Shown here in pieces: positions 1-10,590 of a stretch of DNA of 64,000 nt; the first letter of the stretch is position 1; each line of letters opens with the position of its first letter. The stretch is from Pieris napi. Taxonomy: Eukaryota > Arthropoda > Insecta > Lepidoptera > Pieridae. Made by a program: the position numbers and the translations under genes. The notes below the pieces were generated by a model, which made no database searches, was not told the origin of the DNA, and saw only the letters and a program-made list of their open reading frames with translations. The stretch is taken from assembly GCF_905475465.1 (NCBI RefSeq), contig NC_062250.1, positions 4,548,501-4,612,500 on the forward strand. Reading direction: 5' to 3'.

Positions 1-536
1 TCATAATTTTAACAGTTTTTATGGTTTTAATAATAGGATAAAGGAATTAAAATATTGCCAAACAATCCTTGCAAATGAAGGGGCCAAAAAGTCCCAATTT
101 CTTCAAAAACTGTTGGTGTTTCTATAAGCGTGGAATATTCGCGTCAATTTTGACGAAGCGCCGCGGCACCAAATTCACAACGCCCAATCGCCCAAAAAAT
201 TAATCAAAACGCCTCTTTTTCTTACCTGTTTGTTTAAATAATAGTTTTGCCTTTATACTTGACCGCTGATTAAGATTTTATTCATTGTTCTATAATTTAC
301 TGGCATTTTTTAGCAGAATTCTTAAACGGTTTTATGATTTCACGCTATGAATGTATTAATAGTTTTAATTCAAAAATAACATATTTAGGACAAGTCCCGA
401 ATGTAAAATTCCAAGGAATCAGATTATATTATAATATGATCAGAGACATTTGTTTATTATATACATATATACGATTTTTAGATGTAACCTTCCTGTGAAA
501 TTAGTATCTATGCTTGTAATATTGCTGGTTCGACAG
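1..536. other. AT-rich non-coding stretch
   Basis: I see no gene or recognisable repeat here. The last ~40 bases run into a pyrimidine-containing stretch ending in ACAG at 533-536, which could be the splice acceptor of the possible exon that follows. If so, this region is intronic. Confidence 0.4.
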
Positions 537-608
537 AGAGGAGGACGTCCTGTTGCAGGTGAAAGCCAGCAATGAAGGTGACTCAGGACCGCTAGGTGAG
601 CCAACTGA
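537..608 (+). CDS. Possible internal coding exon, fibronectin type III-like
   Basis: This 72-base segment follows an ACAG acceptor (533-536) and ends at a perfect donor, GTAAGT, at 609-614. Reading from 538 it is open throughout and encodes EEDVLLQVKASNEGDSGPLG followed by EPTE. The spacing of V-x-V-x-A-x-N, then G-x-S-G-P-L-x-E-P, resembles the F-G strands of a fibronectin type III domain, as found in cell-adhesion receptors and muscle giant proteins. The length is divisible by three and both junctions fall inside codons in the same phase. No flanking exon was confidently found, so the gene would have large introns. The parent gene is not identified. The domain call rests on a short motif and is an inference. 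Confidence 0.4.
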
Positions 609-3600
609 GTAAGTGACTTGTTATAGTATACCTACCTATCAGTATATATGCTTATTGTAATTCTATAGAATAAGGAGTACGCGAGTCTTAACTTACTTTG
701 TATTATCAAAGCGGGGTACTATAAAAAAATAAGCAAGTTGAAAGGATTTTTAAACACCATATTTACGCACACACAATTAACCTATATCATTTTTAAAAGA
801 ATTGTAAAAATGTTTTGTACCAACTATTGTATATAGCAAAATGGTTAAAATAAATAAAATACATTCTAAAAATTACATAGTATAATGAGTGTGCTGAGTT
901 GTTTGGGTAGGTACTTCTACCTCGTTTCAACACGTTAATTACCCACTGAAACAATATTCCAAGAACATCTCGTGGTTTACGACATACTACACTTTATCAG
1001 TAGTGATTATAGATCAACATTGCAATGTATAGGCAAAAATAGTGCTATATGGGACAGCTGCCTCTGACCACAACAGCAAAAAATCCACAGATACGATCAG
1101 GTCAAATTACATTTGGCCAAGAGATGGCGGTACGAAAAAAATGCCCAAAAAAGCATCGTACCGCAAGGTAAACAATTCTTGTAACGGACATGGGTACTCG
1201 AGTATGAATATTTGCTTTGCCTTCAGAAGCTTATGCTACACTTTGCTACAACGCTTGCTTTAGATTAAGCTTAGTCCATTTTGGCTTTTACAAAAAACTA
1301 CGACTTTTCTAAGACGTGAACAATTTCTACGTAGTCTTCTATTACGACACTGAAACATTATGTGACTGTCGAACCTAGGCAGATAAATTTCTTTAAATGT
1401 TTCCGCAAACAAATTTAGTTTAACAGAATGCAATTGAACAAAAATAACTACTGTTTTACTTGTGGTCAGGGTTCTGTTTCGCCGGGATTTAGGCATAAAT
1501 AAAACAGAAATTACAATTCCCTCGATCTCACAATTCTATACTTTTTTTCTTGTTACCTTGATAGGTGACCTTCTGTACCTAAGACACACGTCTGATATTC
1601 TGGTTTTGTCACGTCTACACCGTTCGGGCACGTGTCTGTTGCGCACAAAGGAAGAAAAATCTATTAGCATTAGTTGAACGCACCGCAAGGCTAGACAACC
1701 CTCTAGGCCAATAGAACACTGCCGAGAAATCAACAGCTTGACCATTAAACCAAGCGGCGATTTAAAAAGAAATATTCTAAATACCATATAAAATTATGTT
1801 CTGTGACGAAAATTTTTTAATTCAACGGTTACCTATTCGTTTCTCGTTTCATAATACGATTCTAATTTCGCCACCGCATTGCCCCCGCGAACAAAGCACA
1901 TTTTCTACGGCTTTTAAACGTCAATAGTGTGCTATTTAGATGATATTTTTTCATACGATTCAAGGTAATGTTCCCTTATTTGCCTTTTGTCGAGTTGTGG
2001 GCGCGACAAAGCCACAAACATAACCTGCTGCGAGCTTTACAGATTTTTTGCGTAAAATTCGTATTTTATTTCATTTATTGAACTTCGTACATACGTAGAA
2101 TTTAATAGAAGATGCACATGATATATCGTCTTGAGGTTAGATCTATTGAGTTGAGGTGGCATTGTGGTGGATTTCTATTGCACACTGACCGTGTACAATT
2201 AAATCAATCTTTTTAACATTAGAAATAGGGTACAAAGTTTTAAAAAAATAATAATATTAAGATTTATAAAAATCCTTTAAATGTATTTAAAAATATGTCT
2301 ATCACACATTTTAAGTATTTTAAATACAAAGATGTAAAAATTAGTTTTATAAAAGCTTTACATTTCGAGGTTAATCTCTGAAACTACTAAAGTGATTTTT
2401 GTTAGATAGAAACAGTATTGTTTAAAACGGAAAAAAATATTACAGGTTTTTTGGTAGCTAAACCGCATATTATATAACATTTTTGTGTTAAATTCCCCAT
2501 CTTACGTCAGCGTTTACTTAATCTTCAAACACGCGTTTAGTCCTAAATTGTTGCTGATTATACATCAACACACATTAGTCTCTGAAATTAGGCATAATTC
2601 GTAAGGCTTTCAATTCTTTTTAGTCACTTTGATTGCAATACAAAAAGTACCGGAACACGTGCAAGTTCGCACAATGAGAGTTTGCATTTCCGCCCGCCAT
2701 GCACTTCCTTTACGTCGATTTTACTTTTTATTAAGCTTTTATTGCGGCCTGGACGCTTTTGTGAGGCTGTATTGTGTTCAGGACATTCAGACATAACGCT
2801 CAGTAGGTTTCGATTTCGTTAATGATATCGGTACATATTTAACGTGATTGAAATCGAAAGGAAAGGAAATATACTTGACGAAACTACTTCCGAGGTTTTT
2901 AGTGTTGGATATTTGGTATTAACGAGAGATTCCGTCATCCCCTTTCAAACAACGCTCATCTAGAAGTAGATAGACACTGGAGTTTTACCCCTTCGTTGTT
3001 GACATCGTCGTTTCTTCTAAAAACAGCTGGAACTAAGTAGAACTCCATGCCTCCATCCATTTAATATGAGTTAATTTAATCGGCGGTAAAATACCCATCT
3101 CTTGTCAGGCGTGACCTCCTATAGGCCACATCTCACACAACATCAGGCCATTGTAGCCAAACGTCGGTCCAGTTCTGTATAAAAAAAGTTTTTGTTTTTA
3201 ATTTTTTGCCGGATAATGACAATTTATTTACCAAGGATTTTTTAAAAATTTCACATATCGAAGTTTTATTTAACATATTGTATATAACTAATAATACATT
3301 GTATGTTATATACTCTTTCATGTAAAAATCTTAAATTAACTTCTAATAAAAATTGCTTACTAGCAACGCACTATATACCTGTCGTTTTCAATATGTAACA
3401 TAACTTTTGTGACATTCTTTTTGTTTACACAAAGACACACATTTCGCTATATATTTATCATCATCAAAATATGTTTAGAAGTTAATTTAACACCTCTAAT
3501 CTCCCCCAATCAACAACCCACGTCAAGATAAGCGGTAAGCCACCAGCAGAGCCTTTTCTTGCTAAATTTATTTGCACAGAGGTATTTAAAACAAAAAGCG

Positions 3601-4202
3601 AACACCATTATTCTTCCACAGAAACAATGCGCAGCAAAAAATCGCACAAGTAAGTAGATCAGAGTACAACAAAAAGTTGTTTGGGTATTGGATGATAAAA
3701 GGTTTTTATTGTAAATATAATTTTCGGCTCCTCCGTTGTAATGTTAACCTTATATCCATGACAGAAAGTTCAAAATCGATTGCTCATGTTGTCAGAGATT
3801 GTCAACGTAAAGAGTTTTGTTGTGGTCAAGCCCTGATTATTTTATCTCACTGTATCTTTAATGGCGTCAAAACTTATGTCCGGCCCGCTGCGTGTAACAG
3901 GAAGGTAGATGGCAGGAGGTCGCTGCCACACAAGGTGATGTCTTACTTTCCGAAATAAAGTTATAAAATATAAGTCAGTAGGTGACAAATTGTCATTATT
4001 ATGCGGGAGGTCCAACATTCAAGTCCCCCAAAAATGTTTAATAATTTCAAATCAATGAATTCTTCCGTGATCGGAAGTAATTTCAAAGGTGTCATGTGGG
4101 ATGACATAAATAGAAATAACTACTATTATACACGTGGCTTGTGGTCAATTGATTACGGATGTTCTTATTTTTAAGTTGGCATTTCCGTATGTAATTATAG
4201 AG
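609..4202. other. Non-coding stretch without recognisable genes
   Basis: This region is AT-rich. The short open frames (for example 1042-1263, 1462-1677 and 3677-3958) show no domain and mostly lack a convincing start. One 28-base segment at 3622-3649 lies between a CCACAG acceptor and a GTAAGT donor and is discussed as a possible microexon. I recognise no repeat. Confidence 0.4.
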
Positions 4203-4706
4203 CAAGATCCCAGGGCCGCCAGACGTCACGTATTTTCTGACGGATGAAATATGGACGATTGGGTAGTGTTAGTATGTACTATGATCGTATGCCTACCTGC
4301 TAGCTTGGTCAAACGGCCAATTTCCAGGTATCAGGTAATCAAGGTACACAAAAACATTACTTACTTCACGTAAATTCTCATGGCTGATTTTTATATATGT
4401 TTTCGAGTGTATAGTTAAAAATAAATTGTCAATACTCCCAGACACTTTCCGTCGGCCATATTGCTTAACAGACGCTTTAAGGGTCTCAAAATAATTAGTC
4501 ACCTTCACGTAAATTCTGACGCTCCATTTTTATATATGTACATCCGACAACTATTTTAAAAGCTTTGACAAGAAGACAGACCGATCCAAGGGGCCAATCA
4601 TCCCCTAAACTAAATTTTAATATCTCTATGAGTGGGAGAGCATTATCTACGCGCATGAGACTGAGTGAGACCGACTGCGCTGTTAAAGCCATGAAAATTA
4701 CTTGAA
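4203..4706 (+). repeat. Left terminal inverted repeat of the 1.9-kb transposon
   Basis: This is the reverse complement of 5627-6129 with a handful of differences. The outermost bases are CAAGATCCCAGGGCCGCC and the innermost are CCATGAAAATTACTTGAA. An open frame inside (4293-4508, minus) exists only because the sequence happens to be open; its near-twin is in the right repeat. Confidence 0.85.
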
Positions 4707-4994
4707 CAGATATTTTATAATTTTTAGAACTTTTGTTGACAAGTAAATTATAGCAACAAAAATAAGAAAAAATTGACACATAATAAATAATACTAAAGTT
4801 AGCCGACATTTTTTTTTTTTTTTCAATTTATTAATTAGAACTAAACAATATTTTTTTAAAATACCACTTATATTTAAATAGCAGCAATTTTTTTAATTAA
4901 TTATTTATTGGAAATTTGGAAACAAAGTGGAAAAATATTAATTCTTCAATTCTTAACAGTGGCTTTTAATCTTCATTTTCATCATCAACAAATA

Positions 4995-5645
4995 TCAATC
5001 TTGAAATTGAATATCTAAATCGTGATCGTCATCATCAGCATTATCCTTATTTTCTTCCTCTGTAAAAAACAAGTTAAACAATGAAGGTCTGAAAAAACTA
5101 AAAAGATACAAATAATATGAGAAACGAAAATAATTTACCTGATTGTTCTTCCAGCGACTCACTGACAAAACCCGGTAATTGATCTCCATCGAACCAATGA
5201 AAATCATATTTACCATCTTGTAGTGTCCAGCCATTGTTTTCGGGGTTGAAAATATTTATCATCTTCATACTTGCATTGTTCCAAAGCTAGCCCGTCGAAA
5301 CTGTTGCCAAAGCTCACTTTTACAAGGTGGTAAGTTACTGGCATCGAAGTTTCTTAAATTCTTTCGATTGAATTCTCCATTTATAGCAGATACCATGTAT
5401 GTAAATGATAAACAACTGTAGTCTGGCAGCATCTACATCAATTATTCCAGGAACGTTGTAAACATCACAGATAAATTTTTGTATTATGTTGAATACACGT
5501 TCTTCTTCATCTACATCACCAACAAAATCCAACGTACCAAAACGGTGAAATGCTTGTTGGTACTCTTCATGTTTCTTCAAAATATTAAACGGCTTTTGCT
5601 TGCCCTTTTTGAATAATAATAATTTTTCAAGTAATTTTCATGGCT
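4995..5645 (-). pseudogene. Broken transposon-associated gene with one intron
   Basis: The minus strand encodes pieces of one protein in shifting frames. From about 5625 down to 5420 it reads through a segment with KKHEEYQQAFHRFG and an acidic patch, then FICDVYNVPG and ARLQLF. A frameshift near 5405-5420 moves the frame to one containing FNRKNLRNFDASNLPPCK and SELWQQF. Further breaks follow near 5250-5280. A later segment carries GWTLQDGKYDFHWFDGDQLP, then an acidic tail ending at a stop at 4995. A 79-bp intron (5138 to 5060) with donor GTAAAT and acceptor TTTACAG joins two acidic exon pieces in frame. From memory, this motif series resembles hypothetical proteins carried by arthropod mobile elements. 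The biochemical role is unknown. Frameshifts and loss of sequence make it non-functional. Confidence 0.65.
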
Positions 5646-6129
5646 TTAACAGCGCAGTCGGTCTCACTCAGTCTCATGCGCGTAGATAATGCTCTCCCAC
5701 TCATAGAGATATTAAAATTTAGTTTAGGGGATGATTGGCCCCTTGGATCGGTCTGTCTTCTTGTCAAAGCTTTTAAAATAGTTGTGGGATGAACATATAT
5801 AAAAATGGAGCGTCAGAATTTACGTGAAGTTGACTAATTATTTTGCGACCCTTAAAGCGTCTGTTAAGCAATATGGCCGACGGAAAGTGTCTGGGAGTAT
5901 TGACAATTTATTTTTAACTATACACTCGAAAACATATATAAAAATCAGCCATGAGAATTTACGTGAAGTAAGTAATGTTTTTGTGTACCTTGATTACCTG
6001 ATACCTGGAAATTGGCCGTTTGACCAAGCTAGCAGGTAGGCATACGATCATAGTACATACTAACACTACCCAATCGTCCACATTTCATCCGTCAGAAAAT
6101 ACGTGACGTCTGGCGGCCCTGGGATCTTG
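5627..6129 (-). repeat. Right terminal inverted repeat of the 1.9-kb transposon
   Basis: This is the inverted partner of 4203-4706. It contains the duplicated subterminal motif at about 5792-5830 and 5931-5970, each ending in GAATTTACGTGAAGT. The element ends at 6129 with GGCGGCCCTGGGATCTTG. Confidence 0.85.
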
Positions 6130-7217
6130 GACCATTAGGAATGATATTTGTGAATTATCTTTATTATATTTGCGTGTATCTACCCCATTCAAAGACAGTT
6201 TCTCTAATAAAATTGGTTCTGTGAACACGTGCACATGAAACAATTAATATTAAATAAAAATCACTTTCAGTTTTTAATATCTACAACGTAACAAACTTAA
6301 CTTCTCATAAATATTAAGTTCGATTTCCTTAGTTCTCGGCGAAAACAACTTGGATCTTTGGTCTTTGGATCACCTAATACAATCTTGCGTTAAACATGAT
6401 AAACACGAATTACTTGCCTAATTCGCCAATGTTTCGGGTTTTAGCTAACTATGACACTTATTATGAAGATATTGATATTTTCCACCTCATCAAAGAGGAT
6501 GTGACTTTGTTTACATTTGTAACAATTTAGTTTTCCTTTAAAATATGATTTATTAATTTTCGTTTGTTTAATGTTAAATTTCCGTTTTGTTTTATTTTTC
6601 TTTGTTTAATGAACTTACTTATGTTTACTGATTCATAATATATTATATTGTTTATCAATAGTCTGTTTTGGCTTTATATTGTTTAAGTGTTTTGTTTTAT
6701 AATATGTATATAATATATATGTAGCTGTAAGATTACTAATAAATAAAAAAAAAGGTTTTTGCCAGTACTTTACATAATACTAGTACGTACGTAACGTCTA
6801 CTAATAATTAGGAAAAACCAATCCAATAACCATTTTTGTCATTTGATACTAATCCTCACACAAAAATGCGAATATTTAATAACTACTCGGAATCCATAGA
6901 TAGTAATCACGTAATCATTTGTAGAAACGGTTGTCAATTTTAACGGTTAGTTTTATAACGGACAGGTGGACAGTCAGAAAAATTTAAATACGGTTAAATG
7001 TTGTCAGTCTAGTTATATCGATTTTAATTGGAACGGATATTACTCGGATATTTTTCTATTGAGTCAAAGACGCCGCTTTTGGAAATAAATAAAAATGGCA
7101 AAAGATTAACTCAAGTTCCCAGAACTAATCAATGTTTTTAATTATGAACAATGTTGGCCTAATAAATGTGCCCTGGCTGTACAGATTTCTATGTTATAAT
7201 ACTATAATTAATAAAAT
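6130..7217. other. AT-rich non-coding stretch
   Basis: No gene, repeat family or strong structure is recognised. Confidence 0.4.
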
Positions 7218-7650
7218 AAATCAGTGGCGCTACTACGTCTTTAGGTATAGGCCTCTGCTTAAAAGGATTTCTATGACAATTTTTCTCACGGGAGTTAAGT
7301 AGTTGTAATTCCTGGTACATATGAGGCAAGAGCATCTTGATACAAACATAGCTTCAAAATTACAAGCGCAGTTACACTACTACAAGAATTTGACAAGTTA
7401 TATTTACCAAAAACCCTACAACTTTTTGGGTCTGGGCCTCATATTTCTGATCCGTGATCATTTCTAATGAGCAAGTGATCAACCTTCTTCTATTCTAAGA
7501 CATAACGGTTTCCTCACGATGTTTTCCTTTAACGTACGAGCGAGGGTTAAGACATAGACAGAAAATCCTTTGCTCCATAGCCGGATATCGAACCTATGAC
7601 CCGAGGGATGATAGTCGCACGTTAAAACCAAGAGGCCAACACTGCACTGC
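7218..7650 (-). repeat. tRNA-headed SINE, diverged or two overlapping copies
   Basis: Read on the minus strand, the head near 7650 resembles a tRNA-derived promoter: TTGGCCTCTTGG (A-box-like), then AGGTTCGATATCC (B-box-like). The body contains the complement of CGGTTTCCTCACGATGTTTTCC. The opposite end contains CAGTGGCGCTAC. A second TGGGTCTGGGCCTCA at ~7430 suggests that the 7218-7260 part is a separate or interrupted copy. The same family occurs at 12875, 32125, 54213 and 60898. Confidence 0.65.
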
Positions 7651-8141
7651 AATTTGACAAATTTGTCCTGGCAATGAAGTTGGCTAAAGGCGTATCAGAA
7701 TAATATGCAAAAGTTGTTTACCCTTAAATCTTTGTCTTACTGAATCACATGTGAAGTGTTTCATATATTATATTGATATTATGATATTTGGTATTATTAC
7801 GTAGATAAGATCTAATAACACGCCTTTATTAAAAATAAAGGTTCTTTGTCTTAAAGTTTATTAAGTATATGATTTTTCGATTAATTATGCACTTTAATCT
7901 TGTTTACACATTTTTGACTACATTTGGGGTTAAATAAATCCAAGTTTATCTACATATATGAAAGAGTAAAAGCGTGCACTTTTAAATAATTTTCCACTTT
8001 ATGTTAGTAATTTTAGTAGTAAAACTTGATAAAAAGAATAAACATATAAATTTGAATCGTTTCATCTTCAAAACCACAGATTTTGATATTGTTCAATCGG
8101 TCTTCTAAATACAGAAGCAAACTTTATCACGTGACATATTT

Positions 8142-8590
8142 CTTTTCGTCTAATTACAACTTACAATATCGAAGTTCGCCTTTAGTACACCTACGCGTCA
8201 AAATCAAATTTAGTTGCGTGTTTTTTTTTGCACTATTTTTGTTTTTTTTTAATGGCTCTGGCATGATTTGTGCATTAGCCAGCGTCAAGTATAGGATTTT
8301 TTTTATAATTCGTGCTTGTCTTTAGAAATTCGACCGTGCCCTCCATGTACGGTTTAAACACTCGCCCGGTACCGCACAACCCTCCAAAGGCCGAGAACAA
8401 ATTTAAATTAAATTAAAACTTGCCCTCGAACCGGGAATCGAACCCGGTACCCCTCACCTAGCTGCCACTTAATAGCAGGCTAGGCTATGAGGCCCTTTTT
8501 CGTCTAATTACGACTTACAATATCGAAGTATTATGCTTTATCGTCAATGTCAAATTTTTAGTTGCGTGTTTGTTTTGTACTATTTATGAA
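8142..8590. repeat. Direct ~95-bp duplication flanking a tRNA-like SINE
   Basis: The segments at about 8142-8245 and 8496-8590 share CGTCTAATTACRACTTACAA, then TATCGAAGT, then TTTAGTTGCGTGTTTG. Between them, on the minus strand at about 8340-8495, lies a tRNA-like block with GGGTTCGATTCCCGG (a good B box) and GCCTCATAGCCTAGC. Either the SINE landed in a duplicated segment, or the duplication arose with the insertion. The repeat is far longer than a usual target duplication. Confidence 0.6.
8340..8495 (-). repeat. tRNA-derived SINE with B box
   Basis: On the minus strand it begins GGGCCTCATAGCCTAGCCTG and contains the near-perfect pol III B box GGTTCGATTCCCGG. It runs into an AAATTTAAATTAAATTAA-like stretch. 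It is not a functional tRNA gene: the cloverleaf is not completed. It represents a SINE family different from the one at 7218. Confidence 0.55.
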
Positions 8591-9009
8591 GGAGTTCTTT
8601 CTTCAATGCAATTCGTTCTAAAATTGTACATTTATAAACATTTATACCACAATTTATAGTTACAATAAGCATTGCAGAATTTATTACAAGATTACATTAT
8701 GAAAAATAAACAGTGAAATTGCGCAATGAATAGCAAAATAATGTTGTATGTAAATTCTCATAAAATAATTTATATTCATGTTCGGTGGAAAAGGTTTAAA
8801 AATCTCCTCGGCTCCCGAACGTAAATTAAGTAAATGTATATTCCCGTGGATGAGAGATAAATTACTCTCATTTTTCACAAACAATTATGATAATTAATTG
8901 TCTTGCACTTAAGGCGGTTCTCACGTTGCGACTTTATGGCTGAGATACTTTTTAATTTTATTAACTAATCCCGCCATGTTTTAAGTACGTTATTGTATTT
9001 TTTATAGTA

Positions 9010-9120
9010 CAGGGGGTTAACGGGCAGGAGGCTTATCTGATGTTAAGTGATACCGCCGCCCATGGACACTCAATACCAGAGGGCTCGCTAGTGCGCTGCC
9101 GGCCTTTAGTACGTTGCCAG
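9010..9120 (-). repeat. Short interspersed repeat, GGCCGGCAACGCAC family
   Basis: This is a minus-strand copy recognised by the complements of GGCGGCGGTATCACTTAACATC and of CCTCCTGCCCGTTAACCC. The family recurs at 10474, 12411, 20223, 40311, 44000 and 44730. Confidence 0.65.
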
Positions 9121-9544
9121 CCTATATCTTGTATAGAAATATATAACTTATCAAATGTTAAAAAAGTGTTTAGCCTATGAGTAGCTATAATAAATTATTG
9201 TTATATCTTTTTTAATTTTATGTAAATTGGTTTAGTTTGGGGAAAAAAATGTGTTCATCGCAAAAAGCCTCGACTTGGTCATAATTATTATCATAATTCT
9301 TGCTAATATATGTATATCCAATGTTTGAGTCAAATTTTCATTAAAAGGATGTCAAGTAATTGTTCTAGTGGCCTCCTACACTGTTAAAAAATTCTAGTCC
9401 TTTTTGCAACCAAAAAATTTTGAGAACCATAGTAAAAATTTGTTGTCTTATATTTCATAGTAGATAAACATTAATTATACAGACTATACATATATAATAC
9501 AGTTAAGAGATTATCTTAATAGAAATATACCTATATCTCGTATA

Positions 9545-9863
9545 CTAGATGTCCCGGCAAACGTTTTGCCATGTATGTACCTACCTATATTATTTCTAGG
9601 CAACAGTTTTTTAGTTCAATAAAAATAACTATCTACAATAATTAAATATAGGGATTGATCGTAGAGAGGTGAAAAAAAAATCTTAAAAAAACACAAAATT
9701 TTGGGGTGGACACCCCTTATCACTTACTTTGAAAGATAGATAGTAGCTGATTTACAGACTTACTGAATATGCATAAAAAATTTCATAAGAATCGGTCGAG
9801 CCGTTTCGAAGGAGTATGGGAACGAACATTGTCACTCGAGAATTTTATATATTAGATATATGA
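9545..9863 (+). repeat. Interspersed repeat, CCCGGCAAACGTT family
   Basis: It starts near TAGATGTCCCGGCAAACG, carries CATAAGAATCGGTCGAGCCG toward its end, and finishes in GAGAATTTTATATATTAGAT. Related copies lie at 51226-51583 (+) and 63352-63525 (-). It is probably a 3' LINE or SINE tail, and carries no protein. Confidence 0.65.
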
Positions 9864-9912
9864 CCTTAATAGAAAGAACGATATGATGAAATTTAAATAG
9901 TTAAGGTCATAT
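9858..9912. repeat. 12-bp inverted repeat with nuclear-receptor-like half sites
   Basis: ATATGACCTTAA at 9858-9869 is repeated in inverse at 9901-9912 with a 31-bp spacer. Each arm contains AAGGTCA, the half site bound by many nuclear receptors. It may be chance in AT-rich DNA. Confidence 0.3.
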
Positions 9913-10473
9913 GTTCAGGCAATTATTTCAATCATAACTCATAATTAGGTGATAAGGAAAATTTAAATGCTCTTTAAAGGCCACAAAAGGAACATAGCAA
10001 GGATTGTTTGTGTGAGTATCAGCGTATTACAGCTTCCGTGGCGCGATACTATCTACAACATAATGTGTTCAATAGCACAATAAAGATGTCCAAAGCGATA
10101 GCCATAAGTAAATGTAACAAGTTCGTTAGCGAGCTGACTTTACATAGTAACTAGAGTATTAACTTGTTTGGTACGCCTTTTTTTATTTAGACGTAGACTC
10201 GATGTATCCATATAAAAAATCAATTAATTTGTTGTTTTTTGCGTACATTTTATTCAAATTTCGAATTTTACGAACACGTTGAAACGTCTAAATGATTTCA
10301 AGAATGGAACTTAATTTTCGTAAGCATTTTTACGCTAAACACTTAAGATTTTCTGTTGATGACAATTATGTCAAAGCGTCTATACACGGCCTAAAGATCA
10401 GTGGCGATATCGGGACTATGGTGGTGGGGATGAAATTGGCTCTTAGTTCGAATAGGCAGTAGTATACTCTACA

Positions 10474-10590
10474 AAGGGTCTTATTACCTTCAAGAAAAGA
10501 GCGAATCCATTCTTAAAAGCCGGCAACGCACTAGCTAACCATCTGGCAATTTGAGTGTCCATGGGTAACATCCTGCCCATTTAGCTATTT
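10474..10590 (+). repeat. Short interspersed repeat, GGCCGGCAACGCAC family
   Basis: This plus-strand copy contains CTTCAAGAAAAGAGCG, AGCCGGCAACGCACTAG and GAGTGTCCATGGGTAACATC. Its 3' end is eroded. Confidence 0.6.

Larger units (their letters stand above)
4203..6129. mobile_element. DNA transposon with ~503-bp terminal inverted repeats
   Basis: The ends are near-perfect inverted copies. The left one begins CAAGATCCCAGGGCCGCC at 4203 and the right one ends with its complement at 6129. Pairing continues to about 4706 on the left and 5627 on the right, with only a few mismatches (for example A/G in the GAAAT-TGGACG segment). The ~920-bp centre holds the remains of a spliced gene on the minus strand. 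Within each inverted repeat, a motif around ATATATAAAAAT...GAATTTACGTGAAGT occurs twice, ~140 bp apart, and may be a transposase binding site. I found no exact target duplication. Similar 71-residue frames at 4293-4508 and 5824-6039 are only mirror images of the repeat. The superfamily is uncertain (P-element-like or hAT-like), and no transposase domain is visible. Confidence 0.85.

Noticed and set aside
3677..3958. 93-residue frame
   Set aside because: No ATG at its stated start, no domain, and mixed composition. I found no splice or homology support.
4293..6039. Pair of near-identical 71-residue proteins
   Set aside because: They are mirror copies of the same stretch in the two terminal inverted repeats. 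Being present twice is explained by the TIR, not by gene duplication.
4203..6129. Target site duplication for the long-TIR element
   Set aside because: The bases next to both ends (TATAGAG and GACCATT) do not match, so no duplication is claimed.
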